Source of the DNA: Streptomyces cyaneofuscatus
GTDB lineage: Bacteria; Actinomycetota; Actinomycetes; Streptomycetales; Streptomycetaceae
Length of the DNA: 64,000 nucleotides
Assembly: GCF_000718135.1 (NCBI RefSeq)
Contig: NZ_JOEM01000019.1
Coordinates: forward strand, 1-64,000
Direction: 5' to 3'
Both the position numbers and the translations under genes were made by a program. The notes beneath the pieces are model-generated. The model saw nothing but the letters and a program-made list of their open reading frames with translations. It was not told where the DNA came from and ran no database searches. Shown in pieces: positions 1 to 7,917 of this stretch. Within the stretch, counting starts at the first letter, position 1. Each line of letters opens with the position of its first letter.

Positions 1-314
1 TGATCGACATGGGCGTGGAGCACGGCTTCGTCCGCAAGGCCGGCGCCTGGTACACGTACGAGGGCGACCAGCTCGGCCAGGGCAAGGAGAACGCCCGCAA
101 CTTCCTCAAGGACAACCCCGACCTCGCCGACGAGATCGAGAAGAAGATCCTGGAGAAGCTGGGTGTCGGTGTCCGGCCGGAGGCCGAGTCCGCCGAGCCG
201 GGTGCGGAAGGAGCGGCGACCGCGGGAGCGGCGGCCGACGGTGCGGCGAAGCCGGTGACCGCTGCCGCGGCCACCAAGGCGAAGCCGGCCAAGACCGCGG
301 CGGCCAAGAGCTAG
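1..314 (+). CDS. recA: RecA recombinase, C-terminal part (5' end outside window)
   Basis: Only the last ~103 codons are present; the gene starts before the window. The visible part is the RecA C-terminal domain ([30 protein letters not shown]), followed by a long Ala/Pro/Glu/Lys tail of about 45 residues typical of streptomycete RecA. RecA forms filaments on single-stranded DNA, catalyses strand exchange and triggers LexA self-cleavage. The ATPase core is not in the window. The stop codon TAG lies 3 nt before the recX start, so the two genes form an operon. Confidence 0.97.
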   Translation, partial: IDMGVEHGFVRKAGAWYTYEGDQLGQGKENARNFLKDNPDLADEIEKKILEKLGVGVRPEAESAEPGAEGAATAGAAADGAAKPVTAAAATKAKPAKTAAAKS

Positions 315-317
315 GCC

Positions 318-1088
318 GTGACACGTCGTACGGAGTGGCCGGGAGGCCCCGCCGAGCCCGGAGACGGCCCCGAATTCGCCGGCGGACCCACGGACGGGTC
401 CGCCTACGAGCCGGGGACCGGCCGCGGGGCGCGGTCCGGGCGCCGCTCACGCGGGGGAGCGGACACGGGCGCCGGGTTCGGCGAAGGGGCGGGCCGGCGT
501 GCCCGCTCCGGCACCAGGAGCAGCGGCTCCCCTTCCTCGTCGAGGGCCGAGCGGGGGGAGCCGCGTGATCAGCGGGACAAGGGGGAGCCGCGCGATCCGG
601 TCGAGCAGGCGCGCAACATCTGTCTGCGCCTGCTCACCGGGACGCCGAGGACCCGCAAGCAGCTCGCGGACGCCCTGCGCAAGCGGGAGATCCCGGACGA
701 GGCCGCCGAGGAAGTCCTCGCGCGCTTCGAGGACGTCGGGCTGATCGACGACGCGGCCTTCGCCGGGGCGTGGGTGGAGTCCCGGCACCACGGCCGGGGG
801 CTCGCCCGCCGTGCCCTCGTCCGCGAGCTGCGCACGAAGGGCGTCGACTCCTCCGTGATCGACGAGGCGGTCGGCCGGCTCGACGCGGACCAGGAGGAGG
901 AGACGGCCCGGGAGCTGGTGGCCCGCAAGCTCCGCTCCACCCGCGGCCTGGACCGCGACAAGCGGCTGCGCCGCCTTGCGGGCATGCTCGCCCGCAAGGG
1001 ATACGGGGAGGGCATGGCCCTGCGGGTGGTGCGCCAGGCGCTGGAGGAGGAGGGCGAGGACACGGAGGGGCTGGACGAGCCTTTCTGA
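318..1088 (+). CDS. recX: Regulatory protein RecX
   Basis: 256-residue RecX, a modulator that binds RecA filaments and limits their activity. The conserved RecX helical-repeat domain starts near residue 95 (EQARNICLRLLTGTPRTRKQLADALRKREIP) and runs to the C-terminus. Residues 1-90 are low-complexity Gly/Arg/Ser/Pro, a long extension compared with the ~150-residue enterobacterial protein but usual in Streptomyces. The GTG start sits 3 nt after the recA stop with no clear Shine-Dalgarno sequence, which suggests translation coupled to recA. A later start cannot be excluded because the N-terminal region carries no conserved motif. Confidence 0.93.
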   Translation: MTRRTEWPGGPAEPGDGPEFAGGPTDGSAYEPGTGRGARSGRRSRGGADTGAGFGEGAGRRARSGTRSSGSPSSSRAERGEPRDQRDKGEPRDPVEQARNICLRLLTGTPRTRKQLADALRKREIPDEAAEEVLARFEDVGLIDDAAFAGAWVESRHHGRGLARRALVRELRTKGVDSSVIDEAVGRLDADQEEETARELVARKLRSTRGLDRDKRLRRLAGMLARKGYGEGMALRVVRQALEEEGEDTEGLDEPF

Positions 1089-1206
1089 GAGGGCTTCCTC
1101 GGAGGACTGACTCCTTGAGCGGACTTCCTGAGAGGAGTGGCCGTTCCGAGGCGACCGGGGACGGGGGACGAGGTACACGGAGATGGGGGCAGGATCCGTC
1201 AGGCGG

Positions 1207-1845
1207 TCAGTGTCCGGCTGCGGCCGCTCGGCGGGCGGCCGCGTCGACGAGGGCCAGCGCGTCCGCGGCGGTGCGGCCCGGCGCGCGGTTCCACGGGCCG
1301 ATCAGCCCGGGCCATCCCTGGGAGCGGAGCTCGGTGATCAGCCAGGCGCCGGCCCGGTTCACGGTGGTGGGGGAGCCGTATCCGAGCCGGTGTGCGGTGA
1401 GCAGCGCACCACAGACACAGCGGGCTCCACGGGCGTTGCGCAGCCGGTACGGGGTGTTCTGCCAGCCCCACTCGGCGAGGATCTGCCGTGCGTAGCCGAG
1501 GTGGACGGACGGCCGCAGATCCCCCTGGCCCACCCGTCGCCAGGCGTGGACACGATCGGGCAGGGCCGCCCCCAGCCGGCCGGGGAGCGGGCGCTCGGGC
1601 GGAGGCGCCGCCGGCAGCGTCCGCAATGCGTCGTCGATGAGCCGGTCCACGGGGACGGAGAGCAGGCTCCGCCAGTCGGTGGGCTGTCGGCCCGGTGCGG
1701 GTGCGGGTGCAGATGCAGGTGCCGGCGGCCCGGGTTCGGGGGCGGTGAGCTCCCACCCCGAGACGATGCTCTGCCATGCCTGTGTGTCGTGCAGCTGGGA
1801 CGCCTGGGCGTCCAGCTGGTCGGGGGTGAGAACAGGGATCGCCAT
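1207..1845 (-). CDS. Conserved hypothetical protein (DUF6197-like)
   Basis: 212-residue protein. Residues ~20-55 are Pro/Ala-rich. The C-terminal half contains a helix-rich segment with LGYARQILAEWGWQNTPYRLRNARGARCVCGALLTAHRLGYG, a pattern I associate with the actinobacterial DUF6197 family (function unknown). I chose ATG 1845 because GGAG lies about 11 nt upstream; an upstream in-frame ATG at 1899 would add 18 residues without a ribosome site. No catalytic motif or membrane segment is visible. It is transcribed convergently with recX and away from the cysteine dioxygenase locus. Confidence 0.7.
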   Translation of the reverse strand: MAIPVLTPDQLDAQASQLHDTQAWQSIVSGWELTAPEPGPPAPASAPAPAPGRQPTDWRSLLSVPVDRLIDDALRTLPAAPPPERPLPGRLGAALPDRVHAWRRVGQGDLRPSVHLGYARQILAEWGWQNTPYRLRNARGARCVCGALLTAHRLGYGSPTTVNRAGAWLITELRSQGWPGLIGPWNRAPGRTAADALALVDAAARRAAAAGH

Positions 1846-1960
1846 AAGTGCGTCATCTCCGTACATTTCGCCTCTGTGTGAAGCGAATGTCGGTCGCACA
1901 CGGTGATGGCTCCACCGGAGTGTGGCGTTCGGGTGTGTCCCGCCCGAAGATCAGACACGA

Positions 1961-2009
1961 GTGAGGGACGGGGCGGCCACGTCACGCCCGTGGCCGCCCC
2001 CTCCCTCAC
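1961..2009 (-). terminator. Rho-independent-type hairpin after rhodanese gene
   Basis: 21-nt arms (1961-1981 and 1989-2009) pair at 20 of 21 positions around a 7-nt loop. It lies 19 nt beyond the rhodanese stop codon. No U-tract follows, as usual for Streptomyces terminators. Confidence 0.8.
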
Positions 2010-2027
2010 CGGCTCACCGGCTCGGCA

Positions 2028-2477
2028 TCAGTCGTCGGCGGCGCCCGGAGTGACGGGGAGGCCCGCCGCGCGCCACGCCTGGAAGCCGCCGATCAGGTCG
2101 GTGGTCCGGTGCAGCCCGAGTTGCCGCAGCGACGCCACCGCGAGGCTCGACGCGTACCCCTCGTTGCAGATGACGACCACCGGGAGGTCGTGGCTCACCG
2201 CCTCGGCGGCGCGGTGGCTGCCCTGCGGATCGAGCCGCCACTCCAGCTCGTTGCGCTCCACGACCAGCGCGCCCGGGATGAGCCCGTCCCGGTCCCGGAG
2301 GGCCGCGTACCGGATGTCCACCAGCAGCGCCCCGTCCGTCGCCGCCGCGGCCGCCTCCTGCGGGCCGACCCGGTCGTAACCGGCCCGGACCCGCTCCAGC
2401 AACTCGTCTATGCCCACCCGCTCCGAAGCGGCCACGCGCTCAGTCCCGCCCACGCGCTCGGCTCCGTCCCCGCTCAC
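2028..2477 (-). CDS. Rhodanese-like sulfurtransferase
   Basis: 149-residue single-domain rhodanese. The active-site loop is visible near the middle of the domain (VVVICNEGYASSLAVASL), with the catalytic Cys that carries the persulfide; LLVDIRY and LIGGFQAWRAAGLPV are the typical flanking motifs. Such proteins transfer sulfane sulfur between thiols. The GTG start overlaps the stop of the upstream cysteine dioxygenase gene (GTGA), so the two are translationally coupled. Because cysteine dioxygenase removes excess cysteine, a role in the same cytoplasmic sulfur catabolism is likely (inference). Confidence 0.88.
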   Translation of the reverse strand: MSGDGAERVGGTERVAASERVGIDELLERVRAGYDRVGPQEAAAAATDGALLVDIRYAALRDRDGLIPGALVVERNELEWRLDPQGSHRAAEAVSHDLPVVVICNEGYASSLAVASLRQLGLHRTTDLIGGFQAWRAAGLPVTPGAADD

Positions 2478-3100
2478 TGCCAGTCCTCCGGGCTCTCGGT
2501 CTGCTCCAGCCGGAGCACCGCGCCGGTGCGGCTGAACCGGCGGATCCGCGGCAGCGGCGGGTAGTACGCGTGGACGGAGACGGCGTGCACGCTGTCGGAC
2601 TCGTTGAGGACCTCGTGCACGTGGTTCTGGCCGAAGGCCCGCCCCTGACCGGCCGCCAGCTCCCGTGACCGGTCCACCCCCTCGTTCAGCTCCAGGGTCT
2701 TCCAGCCGTCGGTGGGCAGCCGTACGGCCAGCGAGTGCTCCTTGAGGGTGCCGGACGCGGTGGTGAAGGCGCCGACCGAGTCGGCGTGGTCGTGCCAGCC
2801 CGTCCCGGTCCCCGGCGGCCAGCCGATCAGCCAGGCCTCGCTGCCACCGGGCCCGTCGAGCCGGACCCAGGTGCGGCCCTCCGGGTCGAGCGGGAGGGAG
2901 GCGATGAGCGCCTCGTCCTCGGCGGCGCTGCGCACGAAGTCGAGCAGCTCGGCGACCGTCGGACCGGCGGAGACGGCACGGGCCGAGCCGACCCGCGCGG
3001 AGACAGCGGGAGCGGCAGTCACCGGAGCGGCGGCGGTCGCCGGAGCGGCGGGGGAGGGTACGGAGGCAGCCGTGGGCACGGCAGGCAAGGGGGAAGACAC
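2474..3100 (-). CDS. Cysteine dioxygenase type I
   Basis: 208-residue cupin that oxidises cysteine to cysteine sulfinate using Fe(II) and O2. The first cupin motif is WHDHADSVGAFTTASGTLKEHS (two metal-binding His), and the third ligand lies in GQNHVHEVLNESD. The first ~45 residues are Ala/Pro/Val-rich and not conserved. I chose GTG 3100 because AGGA lies 8 nt upstream; an open frame continues to 3247, but that region holds a better candidate, a cysteine-rich leader ORF in another frame (3174-3221). It is co-transcribed with the rhodanese gene. Regulation is probably by the leader hairpins described separately. Confidence 0.88.
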   Translation of the reverse strand: MSSPLPAVPTAASVPSPAAPATAAAPVTAAPAVSARVGSARAVSAGPTVAELLDFVRSAAEDEALIASLPLDPEGRTWVRLDGPGGSEAWLIGWPPGTGTGWHDHADSVGAFTTASGTLKEHSLAVRLPTDGWKTLELNEGVDRSRELAAGQGRAFGQNHVHEVLNESDSVHAVSVHAYYPPLPRIRRFSRTGAVLRLEQTESPEDWQ

Positions 3101-3101
3101 A

Positions 3102-3132
3102 GGGACCGTCCTGGAAGTTCGCGCGAGGTCCC
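3102..3132 (-). promoter_or_regulatory. Hairpin next to the cysteine dioxygenase start (alternative structure)
   Basis: GGGACC (3132-3127) can pair with GGTCCC (3107-3102), just before the GTG start at 3100. The AGGA ribosome site lies in the loop close to the stem. This stem shares two bases with the right arm of the 3131-3159 hairpin, so the two structures compete. The pairing is seen in the sequence; a regulatory role is inferred. Confidence 0.45.
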
Positions 3133-3159
3133 GGCCGTGCGGAAAGCGGCACGGACCGG
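3131..3159 (-). promoter_or_regulatory. Hairpin between cysteine leader ORF and cysteine dioxygenase
   Basis: On the minus strand CCGG-T-CCGTGC pairs with GCACGGCCGG around an 8-nt loop: ten base pairs with one bulged T. It begins 15 nt downstream of the leader ORF stop, so a ribosome stalled on the leader Cys codons would lie just upstream of it. This is a possible attenuator. Confidence 0.5.
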
Positions 3160-3173
3160 CAGAGGAAGGCGAT

Positions 3174-3221
3174 TCAGCAGGACGGGCGACACACGCAGCC
3201 CGCGTAACGGAGGAGGTCCAT
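3174..3221 (-). CDS. Cysteine-rich leader peptide (15 aa)
   Basis: Short ORF reading MDLLRYAGCVCRPSC, with three Cys in the last seven residues, one directly before the stop. GGAGGG lies 6 nt upstream of the ATG, a much stronger ribosome site than those of most neighbouring genes. It precedes cysteine dioxygenase by 74 nt, and that gap contains two competing hairpins. Cysteine-coding leader ORFs that act as cysteine-responsive attenuators are known upstream of sulfur genes in mycobacteria and other actinobacteria; assigning this ORF to that class is inference. The start codon lies in a perfect 14-bp palindrome (3215-3228), so the opposite strand mimics a start site. Confidence 0.65.
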   Translation of the reverse strand: MDLLRYAGCVCRPSC

Positions 3222-3292
3222 ATGGACCCTCCGCCACAGGCGCACATCGGTGTCGGTCATGATCTGGAGTACACCATGTGCGCCCGTGACGG

Positions 3293-5077
3293 TCAATTGA
3301 TCCTGGCGGACCGGTCGGCGTGAACCCGCTCGCGAGGCCCCGGCGCGCGCGCCGCCCCCCGCTCGTCATCGCCGCTCTTGCCACTCTTGCCGTTCTCGTC
3401 GCTCTCCCCGTCCCCGCCTCCGGCCCCCGGCGTCCCGCCCAGCGCCGCCCGCGCCGCCGCCAGCAGCTCCGCGGGCCGGACGCCGGCGAAGGCGGCCACC
3501 AGGTGGCCGTCCGGCCGAACCAGCAGAACGGTGTGGGCCGACGCCCCCGGATAGCTCTCCGTGACCAGCAGTTCCGCCGGGGACGGCAGCGCCTCCACGG
3601 CCTCCACGAGGCGCGGCATGATGCCGGCGGTCAGCCAGTGCCGCCGGTCCCACACGCCGGTCCCGGGCGCCACCAGGATCACCAGCGGATGCCCCTGCCC
3701 GAGCCGCTCCCGGAGCCGTACGGCCGTCCCGTCCGGTGCCGTCACCCGTACATCGGCGACCGGCGCACCGGGGGGCGTACCCACGGTGGTGTGCGCCTCC
3801 GCGTGCGGTGGTGCAAGGGGGGAGTGCGAGTACGACGGGGGCGCACCGAGGGCTCCACGGCCCAGGTGCCCGTCGGCGAGCAGGGTGTCGTGGCCGCGGA
3901 CCGTGCCCGGTACGAGGGTCCGCAGTCCGCCGCCGCCCCGCAGTATCGGCAGGGACTGGTCGGCGGCGCGCAGCCGGGCGGCGACCGCGGCCCGGCGCTC
4001 GGCCTGGTAGCTGTCGAGCAGCAGGTCGCCGCCGCGGTGGTGCCAGGCGTGGGCGAGCTTCCAGGCCAGGTTCTCGGCGTCCCGGATCCCCTCGTCCAGG
4101 CCCTGGGTGCCGAGCGCCCCCAGCAGATGCGCCGCGTCGCCCGCCAGGAAGGCCCGCCGCACCCGCCAGCGCCGGGCGAGGCGGTGGTGGAGCGTGTGGA
4201 CGCCGGTGTCGAGCAGCTCGTACGGCGGGGTCTTGCCGCACCAGCCGGCCAGGGTGTCCCGGATGCGGGCGATGAGGGCCTCCGGGGTGACCAGCTCGCC
4301 GCGCGGCGGGAGCAGCCAGTCCAGCCGCCAGACCCCGTCCGGCAGCGGCCGCGCGCTGACCTCGGCACCCCCGCCGCGCCACGGCGGCTGCCGGTGCAGC
4401 ACGGCCTCGCCCGGCCAGGGCAGTTCGGCCCGGAGTGCGGCGACGGCGTGCCGTTCCACCGCCGTACGGCCGGGAAACCTGATGTCCAGGAGCTTGCGCA
4501 CGGTCGAGCGGGCGCCGTCGCAGCCGACCAGGTAGCTGCCGCGCCACCAGGTCGTGCCGGGCCCCTTGGTGTGCACGGTGACGCCGTCCCGGTCCTGCTC
4601 CAGGGTGTCGATGCGGCTCAGCGGTACCAGCTCCACCAGCGGCGCCGCCGCGACCGCCGCGCGCAGGGCGGAGGCCAGCGCGTGCTGCGGAATGTGCAGA
4701 GGGGCAGGCAGGGACGGCCCGCCCCGGTCGTCGGCGGCACCGGTGGCACCGGCGTCACCGAAGGCACGGACGTCTCCGGAGTCTCCGGTGTCAGGGGAGC
4801 CATCCGGCCCCGCGCCCAGCGGCACGTCGCGGACCAGCTGCTTCCGGCGCATCGAACGCCACCCGCTCCACCGCAGCCCGTCTTTCTCCAGGTGGGCGGC
4901 GCCGAGACGTTCCACCAGGTCGGCGGTGTCCTCACGCAGCACGACCGTGCGGGCGAGACGGACCTCCTCGGTGCCCGGCCCCTCGTCCAGGAGCACGCTC
5001 GGGACGCCCTGGGCGGCGAGGGCCAGCGACAGCGTCAGACCGACGGGTCCGGCGCCGACGACGATCACCGGGTCCAC
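3293..5077 (-). CDS. FAD-dependent aromatic-ring-type monooxygenase
   Basis: 594-residue flavoprotein of the PheA/TfdB/MhpA-like hydroxylase group. The N-terminal dinucleotide-binding motif is VVGAGPVGLTLSLALAAQG, and the second FAD motif is FLAGDAAHLLGALGTQGLDEGIRDAENLAWKL. The C-terminal ~120 residues look like the thioredoxin-like domain of this family (HPLVILVAPGTG ... TVLLVRPDGHLVAAFAG). I chose GTG 5077 because GGAGGA lies 8 nt upstream; the open frame extends to 5155 without a ribosome site. An insertion rich in Gly/Asp/Ala occurs around residues 88-115. The substrate cannot be told from sequence. It is a single-gene unit pointing toward the cysteine dioxygenase locus. Confidence 0.85.
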   Translation of the reverse strand: MDPVIVVGAGPVGLTLSLALAAQGVPSVLLDEGPGTEEVRLARTVVLREDTADLVERLGAAHLEKDGLRWSGWRSMRRKQLVRDVPLGAGPDGSPDTGDSGDVRAFGDAGATGAADDRGGPSLPAPLHIPQHALASALRAAVAAAPLVELVPLSRIDTLEQDRDGVTVHTKGPGTTWWRGSYLVGCDGARSTVRKLLDIRFPGRTAVERHAVAALRAELPWPGEAVLHRQPPWRGGGAEVSARPLPDGVWRLDWLLPPRGELVTPEALIARIRDTLAGWCGKTPPYELLDTGVHTLHHRLARRWRVRRAFLAGDAAHLLGALGTQGLDEGIRDAENLAWKLAHAWHHRGGDLLLDSYQAERRAAVAARLRAADQSLPILRGGGGLRTLVPGTVRGHDTLLADGHLGRGALGAPPSYSHSPLAPPHAEAHTTVGTPPGAPVADVRVTAPDGTAVRLRERLGQGHPLVILVAPGTGVWDRRHWLTAGIMPRLVEAVEALPSPAELLVTESYPGASAHTVLLVRPDGHLVAAFAGVRPAELLAAARAALGGTPGAGGGDGESDENGKSGKSGDDERGAARAPGPRERVHADRSARIN

Positions 5078-5149
5078 GGCGCGCGTCCTCCGGCCCGTAC
5101 GGTCATGCGGAACGTGGCAGTGGGAGCCGGGTGCGTGATCACAGAACGT

Positions 5150-5178
5150 ATGCAACCCACTGGGGGTGCTTGCGTCAA
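5150..5178 (-). promoter_or_regulatory. Candidate promoter of the FAD monooxygenase gene
   Basis: On the minus strand TTGACG (5178-5173) is followed after 17 nt by TTGCAT (5155-5150), about 73 nt before the GTG start. The -35 is good and the -10 is weak. Confidence 0.35.
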
Positions 5179-5183
5179 GTGAC

Positions 5184-5213
5184 CGAGGCAGCGACGCGTG
5201 CGCCGCTGCCTCG
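5184..5213 (-). terminator. Terminator of the glu operon
   Basis: Perfect 10-bp inverted repeat CGAGGCAGCG / CGCTGCCTCG with a 10-nt loop, 31 nt beyond the gluD stop codon. Confidence 0.65.
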
Positions 5214-5243
5214 AATGCTTCCGCCGGGAAGGACCGGTGGGAC

Positions 5244-6188
5244 TCAGTCCTTCGTCACTCCGGCCCCACCGGCACCGTCGAACCCGGTGCCCGCGCCCCC
5301 TGCGCCCCCCGCATCCGGGCCGAACGTGCCGGCCGTCGCGTCGATGGTTCCTGGGGCCTGGACGGCCGGCGCCACCGCGATGCCGGTCTTGGCGCGGCGG
5401 CCGCGCTTCTCGATCCAGGTGGCCAGCGATGAGAGCAGCAGACACAGCACGATATAGATCGTGCCGATGACGGCGATCGTCGAGACGTACGGGTACTGGC
5501 CGTTCACCTGCGTGTTGGAGGCGATCAGCCGCGCGGTCTGGAGCAGTTCCGGGTACAGGATGATGAAGCCGAGCGAGGTGTCCTTGAGGGTCACCACGAG
5601 CTGGCTGATGATCGTCGGCAGCATCGACCGGACGGCCTGCGGCATCAGCACGGTGACCATGACCTGCGTCTTGCGCATGCCGAGCGCGTACGCGGCCTCG
5701 CTCTGGCCGCGCGGGACGGCGTTGACGCCGGCGCGCAGCACCTCGGCCTGGACGCAGCCGTTGTAGACGGACAGACCGGCTGCCAGCGCCCACATCGAGT
5801 AGTCCGTGAGGAAGCCGACCCAGATGGCGTAGATCGTGATCAGCAGCGGGAGCGAGCGGAACAACTCGATGAACGTGGTCGCCGCCCAGCGGACCGGTTT
5901 GTGGTCGGAGAGGCGTCCCACCGCGAGCAGTACGCCGAGGACGAGCGAGCCGACCGCGGCCAGGCCGAAGGCCTTGAGGGTGGCGACGAGGGCGTCGGCG
6001 ATGTTCTGCCGGATGCCCGCGTAGTTGAAGATGTCCCACATCGCCGGGGCCAGGTGGCCTTTGTCGGCAAGGCGCATCAGGCTGACGGCGATCAGGGCCG
6101 CGATGGCGAGGGTGCCGGCGACGGCGTAGATCCGGTTGCGGACGAGAGCCTTGGGGCCCGGGGCGTCGTAGAGAACGCTGGCGCTCAT
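5244..6188 (-). CDS. gluD: Glutamate ABC transporter permease GluD
   Basis: 314-residue inner-membrane permease of the HisM/GlnP family. Several hydrophobic helices and the cytoplasmic EAA loop (AAYALGMRKTQVMVTVLMPQAVRSMLP, near residues 165-190) are visible; this loop docks the ATPase. The C-terminal ~45 residues are a Gly/Ala-rich cytoplasmic tail not needed for the fold. The ATG overlaps the gluC stop (ATGA), so the two permeases are translationally coupled, as expected for a heterodimeric channel. It is the last gene of gluABCD. Confidence 0.93.
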   Translation of the reverse strand: MSASVLYDAPGPKALVRNRIYAVAGTLAIAALIAVSLMRLADKGHLAPAMWDIFNYAGIRQNIADALVATLKAFGLAAVGSLVLGVLLAVGRLSDHKPVRWAATTFIELFRSLPLLITIYAIWVGFLTDYSMWALAAGLSVYNGCVQAEVLRAGVNAVPRGQSEAAYALGMRKTQVMVTVLMPQAVRSMLPTIISQLVVTLKDTSLGFIILYPELLQTARLIASNTQVNGQYPYVSTIAVIGTIYIVLCLLLSSLATWIEKRGRRAKTGIAVAPAVQAPGTIDATAGTFGPDAGGAGGAGTGFDGAGGAGVTKD

Positions 6189-6832
6189 CGGGCGACCTCC
6201 ATGCGACGCTCCAGCAGCCGGAAGAGGCCGCTGATGGTAAACGTGACCACCAGGTAGCCGAGGGCCACCCAGATGAAGACGGGGACGATGTCGTAACCCT
6301 TGTCGCTCATCAGCTTCTGCCAGCCGAAGAGCTCGGCGACGCTGAAGGCTCCGGCGATCGCGGAGTTCTTGGTGAGAGCGATGAAGATGCTGCTCAGCGG
6401 CGGGATGACGGTACGCGTCGCCTGCGGGAGCACCACGATGCTCAGGGTCTGGGAGAACGTCATGCCGATCGAGCGCGCGGCCTCGGCCTGTCCCAGCGGC
6501 ACGGTGTTGATGCCGGAGCGGACCGCCTCGCAGACGAACGAGGAGGTGTAGAAGCCGAGCGCCAGCGAGCCGAGCACGAAGGGGCTCATCCCCGGGAAGA
6601 GGATCTCCGGGACGACGAAGAAGAAGATCAGGAAGAGCAGCGTCAGCGGGGTGTTGCGCATCAGCGTCACCCAGGCGGTGCCGAAGAACCGCAGCGGTGG
6701 CACCGGCGAGACCCGGAACCCGGCGATGATGACACCGAGGACCAGGGCGATAACCGAGCTGACGGCGGTGATCGACACGGTTCCTATGAAGCCGTCGCGG
6801 AACTCTGGGAAATTGTCGAGCAGTACGTTCAT
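6185..6832 (-). CDS. gluC: Glutamate ABC transporter permease GluC
   Basis: 215-residue polar amino acid permease, shorter than GluD and close to the family norm. The EAA loop reads EAARSIGMTFSQTLSIVVLPQATRTVIPPL (about residues 125-155). Around five hydrophobic segments are evident. It lies 161 nt downstream of gluB, a gap holding a long stem-loop, and overlaps gluD by 4 nt. It partners GluD in the membrane and GluA in the cytoplasm. Confidence 0.93.
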   Translation of the reverse strand: MNVLLDNFPEFRDGFIGTVSITAVSSVIALVLGVIIAGFRVSPVPPLRFFGTAWVTLMRNTPLTLLFLIFFFVVPEILFPGMSPFVLGSLALGFYTSSFVCEAVRSGINTVPLGQAEAARSIGMTFSQTLSIVVLPQATRTVIPPLSSIFIALTKNSAIAGAFSVAELFGWQKLMSDKGYDIVPVFIWVALGYLVVTFTISGLFRLLERRMEVAR

Positions 6833-6876
6833 GAGGTCTCCGCGTCGGCGGTCAGCGGCATCAGGGCAGGGGAAGG

Positions 6877-6934
6877 GGCGCCCCGTACGTCCGCCCCGTG
6901 CCCCCTGAGGGGCAGCGGCGGCGTACGGGACGCC
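6877..6934 (-). promoter_or_regulatory. Intercistronic stem-loop between gluB and gluC
   Basis: Arms 6877-6889 and 6922-6934 (13 nt) pair with a single G·U position and enclose a smaller CCCC-TGA-GGGG hairpin. Such structures between a binding-protein gene and its permease genes commonly lower downstream expression or protect the upstream mRNA; that role is inferred here. Confidence 0.6.
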
Positions 6935-6993
6935 TCCTGAGTCACACGCGGTACGTCAGTGACGGGGCGTCAGCCGTGGGACGGCGGACGGTG

Positions 6994-7917
6994 TCAGTAG
7001 CGCTCGAGAGCCGGCGGCTCGGTGTAGGCCGAGCCGGACAGGCCCAGCGTGGCCTCGTAGATCTTCTTGTACGTGCCGTCCTTGACGTGCTTGTCCAGCG
7101 AGTCGTTGATCGCGTCGCGCAGGACCTTGTCGTCCTTGTTCAGGCCGACACCGTAGGGCTCGTCGGTGAACGGCTTGCCGACGACCTTGAGCTTGCCGGG
7201 GTTGGCGGCCGCGTAACCCTTGAGGATCGAGTCGTCCGTGGTGAGGGCATCGACCTGCTTGGTCAGCACCTGCTGCACGCAGTCGGAGTACTTGGCCAGC
7301 TCGACGACGTTCGCGCCGTACTCCGGCTTCTTGATCTCCTGGAGCGGGGTGGAACCGACGATCGAGCAGACCTTCTTGCCCTTCACCGACTCCTTGCCGG
7401 TGATGGAGTCGTCGTCCTTGCGGACCAGGAGGTCGGCGCCCGCCTTGTAGTACGGACCGGCGAAGCCGACCTGCTTCTTGCGCTCGTCGTTGATCGTGTA
7501 GGTGCCGACGAAGTAGTCGACCTGGCCCTTGGAGATCGCCGTCTCACGGATACCGGAGTCGACGGTCTTCCACTCGATCTGCTTGTCGGTGAAGCCGAGG
7601 TCCGCCGCGATCATCTTGGCGATCTCGATGTCGAAGCCGGAGCGCTCCTTGGTCGACTGGTCCTCGAAGCCGAGGTAGGGCTGGTCGGCCTTGGCACCGA
7701 TGATCAGCTTGCCGCGCTGCTTCGCCTTCTTGAAGACCGGCGAGTCCAGGGCGACGTCCTTGGCGACCTCGTACGTGGGCAGCGCGGGAGCCTCGGAGGA
7801 ACCGGGCTTGGTGCCGCCCGGTTTGTCACCGGCGGAACCCTCCTTGCCACCACACGCGGTCGCGGTCAGGGCCAGGACGGCGATGGCCGCGACGGCGGCC
7901 GACTTGCGGAGCTTCAT
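6994..7917 (-). CDS. gluB: Glutamate-binding lipoprotein GluB
   Basis: 307-residue solute-binding protein (SBP family 3). The N-terminus is a lipoprotein signal: KLRK, a hydrophobic stretch, then the lipobox LTATAC with Cys at residue 22, so it is anchored outside the membrane. The mature domain shows the family motifs GFDIEIAKMIAADLGF and VDYFVGTYTINDERKKQVGFAGPYY. AAGGA lies 8 nt before the ATG. Only 53 nt separate it from gluA. It delivers glutamate to the GluC/GluD channel. Confidence 0.94.
   Translation of the reverse strand: MKLRKSAAVAAIAVLALTATACGGKEGSAGDKPGGTKPGSSEAPALPTYEVAKDVALDSPVFKKAKQRGKLIIGAKADQPYLGFEDQSTKERSGFDIEIAKMIAADLGFTDKQIEWKTVDSGIRETAISKGQVDYFVGTYTINDERKKQVGFAGPYYKAGADLLVRKDDDSITGKESVKGKKVCSIVGSTPLQEIKKPEYGANVVELAKYSDCVQQVLTKQVDALTTDDSILKGYAAANPGKLKVVGKPFTDEPYGVGLNKDDKVLRDAINDSLDKHVKDGTYKKIYEATLGLSGSAYTEPPALERY

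Noticed and set aside
1863..1890. Imperfect inverted repeat ACATT-TCGC / GCGAATGT upstream of the DUF6197-like gene
   Set aside because: An extra base in one arm and an 11-nt centre make it weak; no support as an operator.
2028..3152. 374-codon frame that could be a dioxygenase-rhodanese fusion
   Set aside because: The upstream part is out of frame with the dioxygenase; the rhodanese starts at GTG 2477 with a 4-nt overlap.
3222..3323. Plus-strand ORF (MDPPPQAHIG...) with GGAGGAGG upstream
   Set aside because: Its start and ribosome site are the mirror image of the palindrome around the minus-strand cysteine leader; the peptide has no Cys pattern or conserved context.
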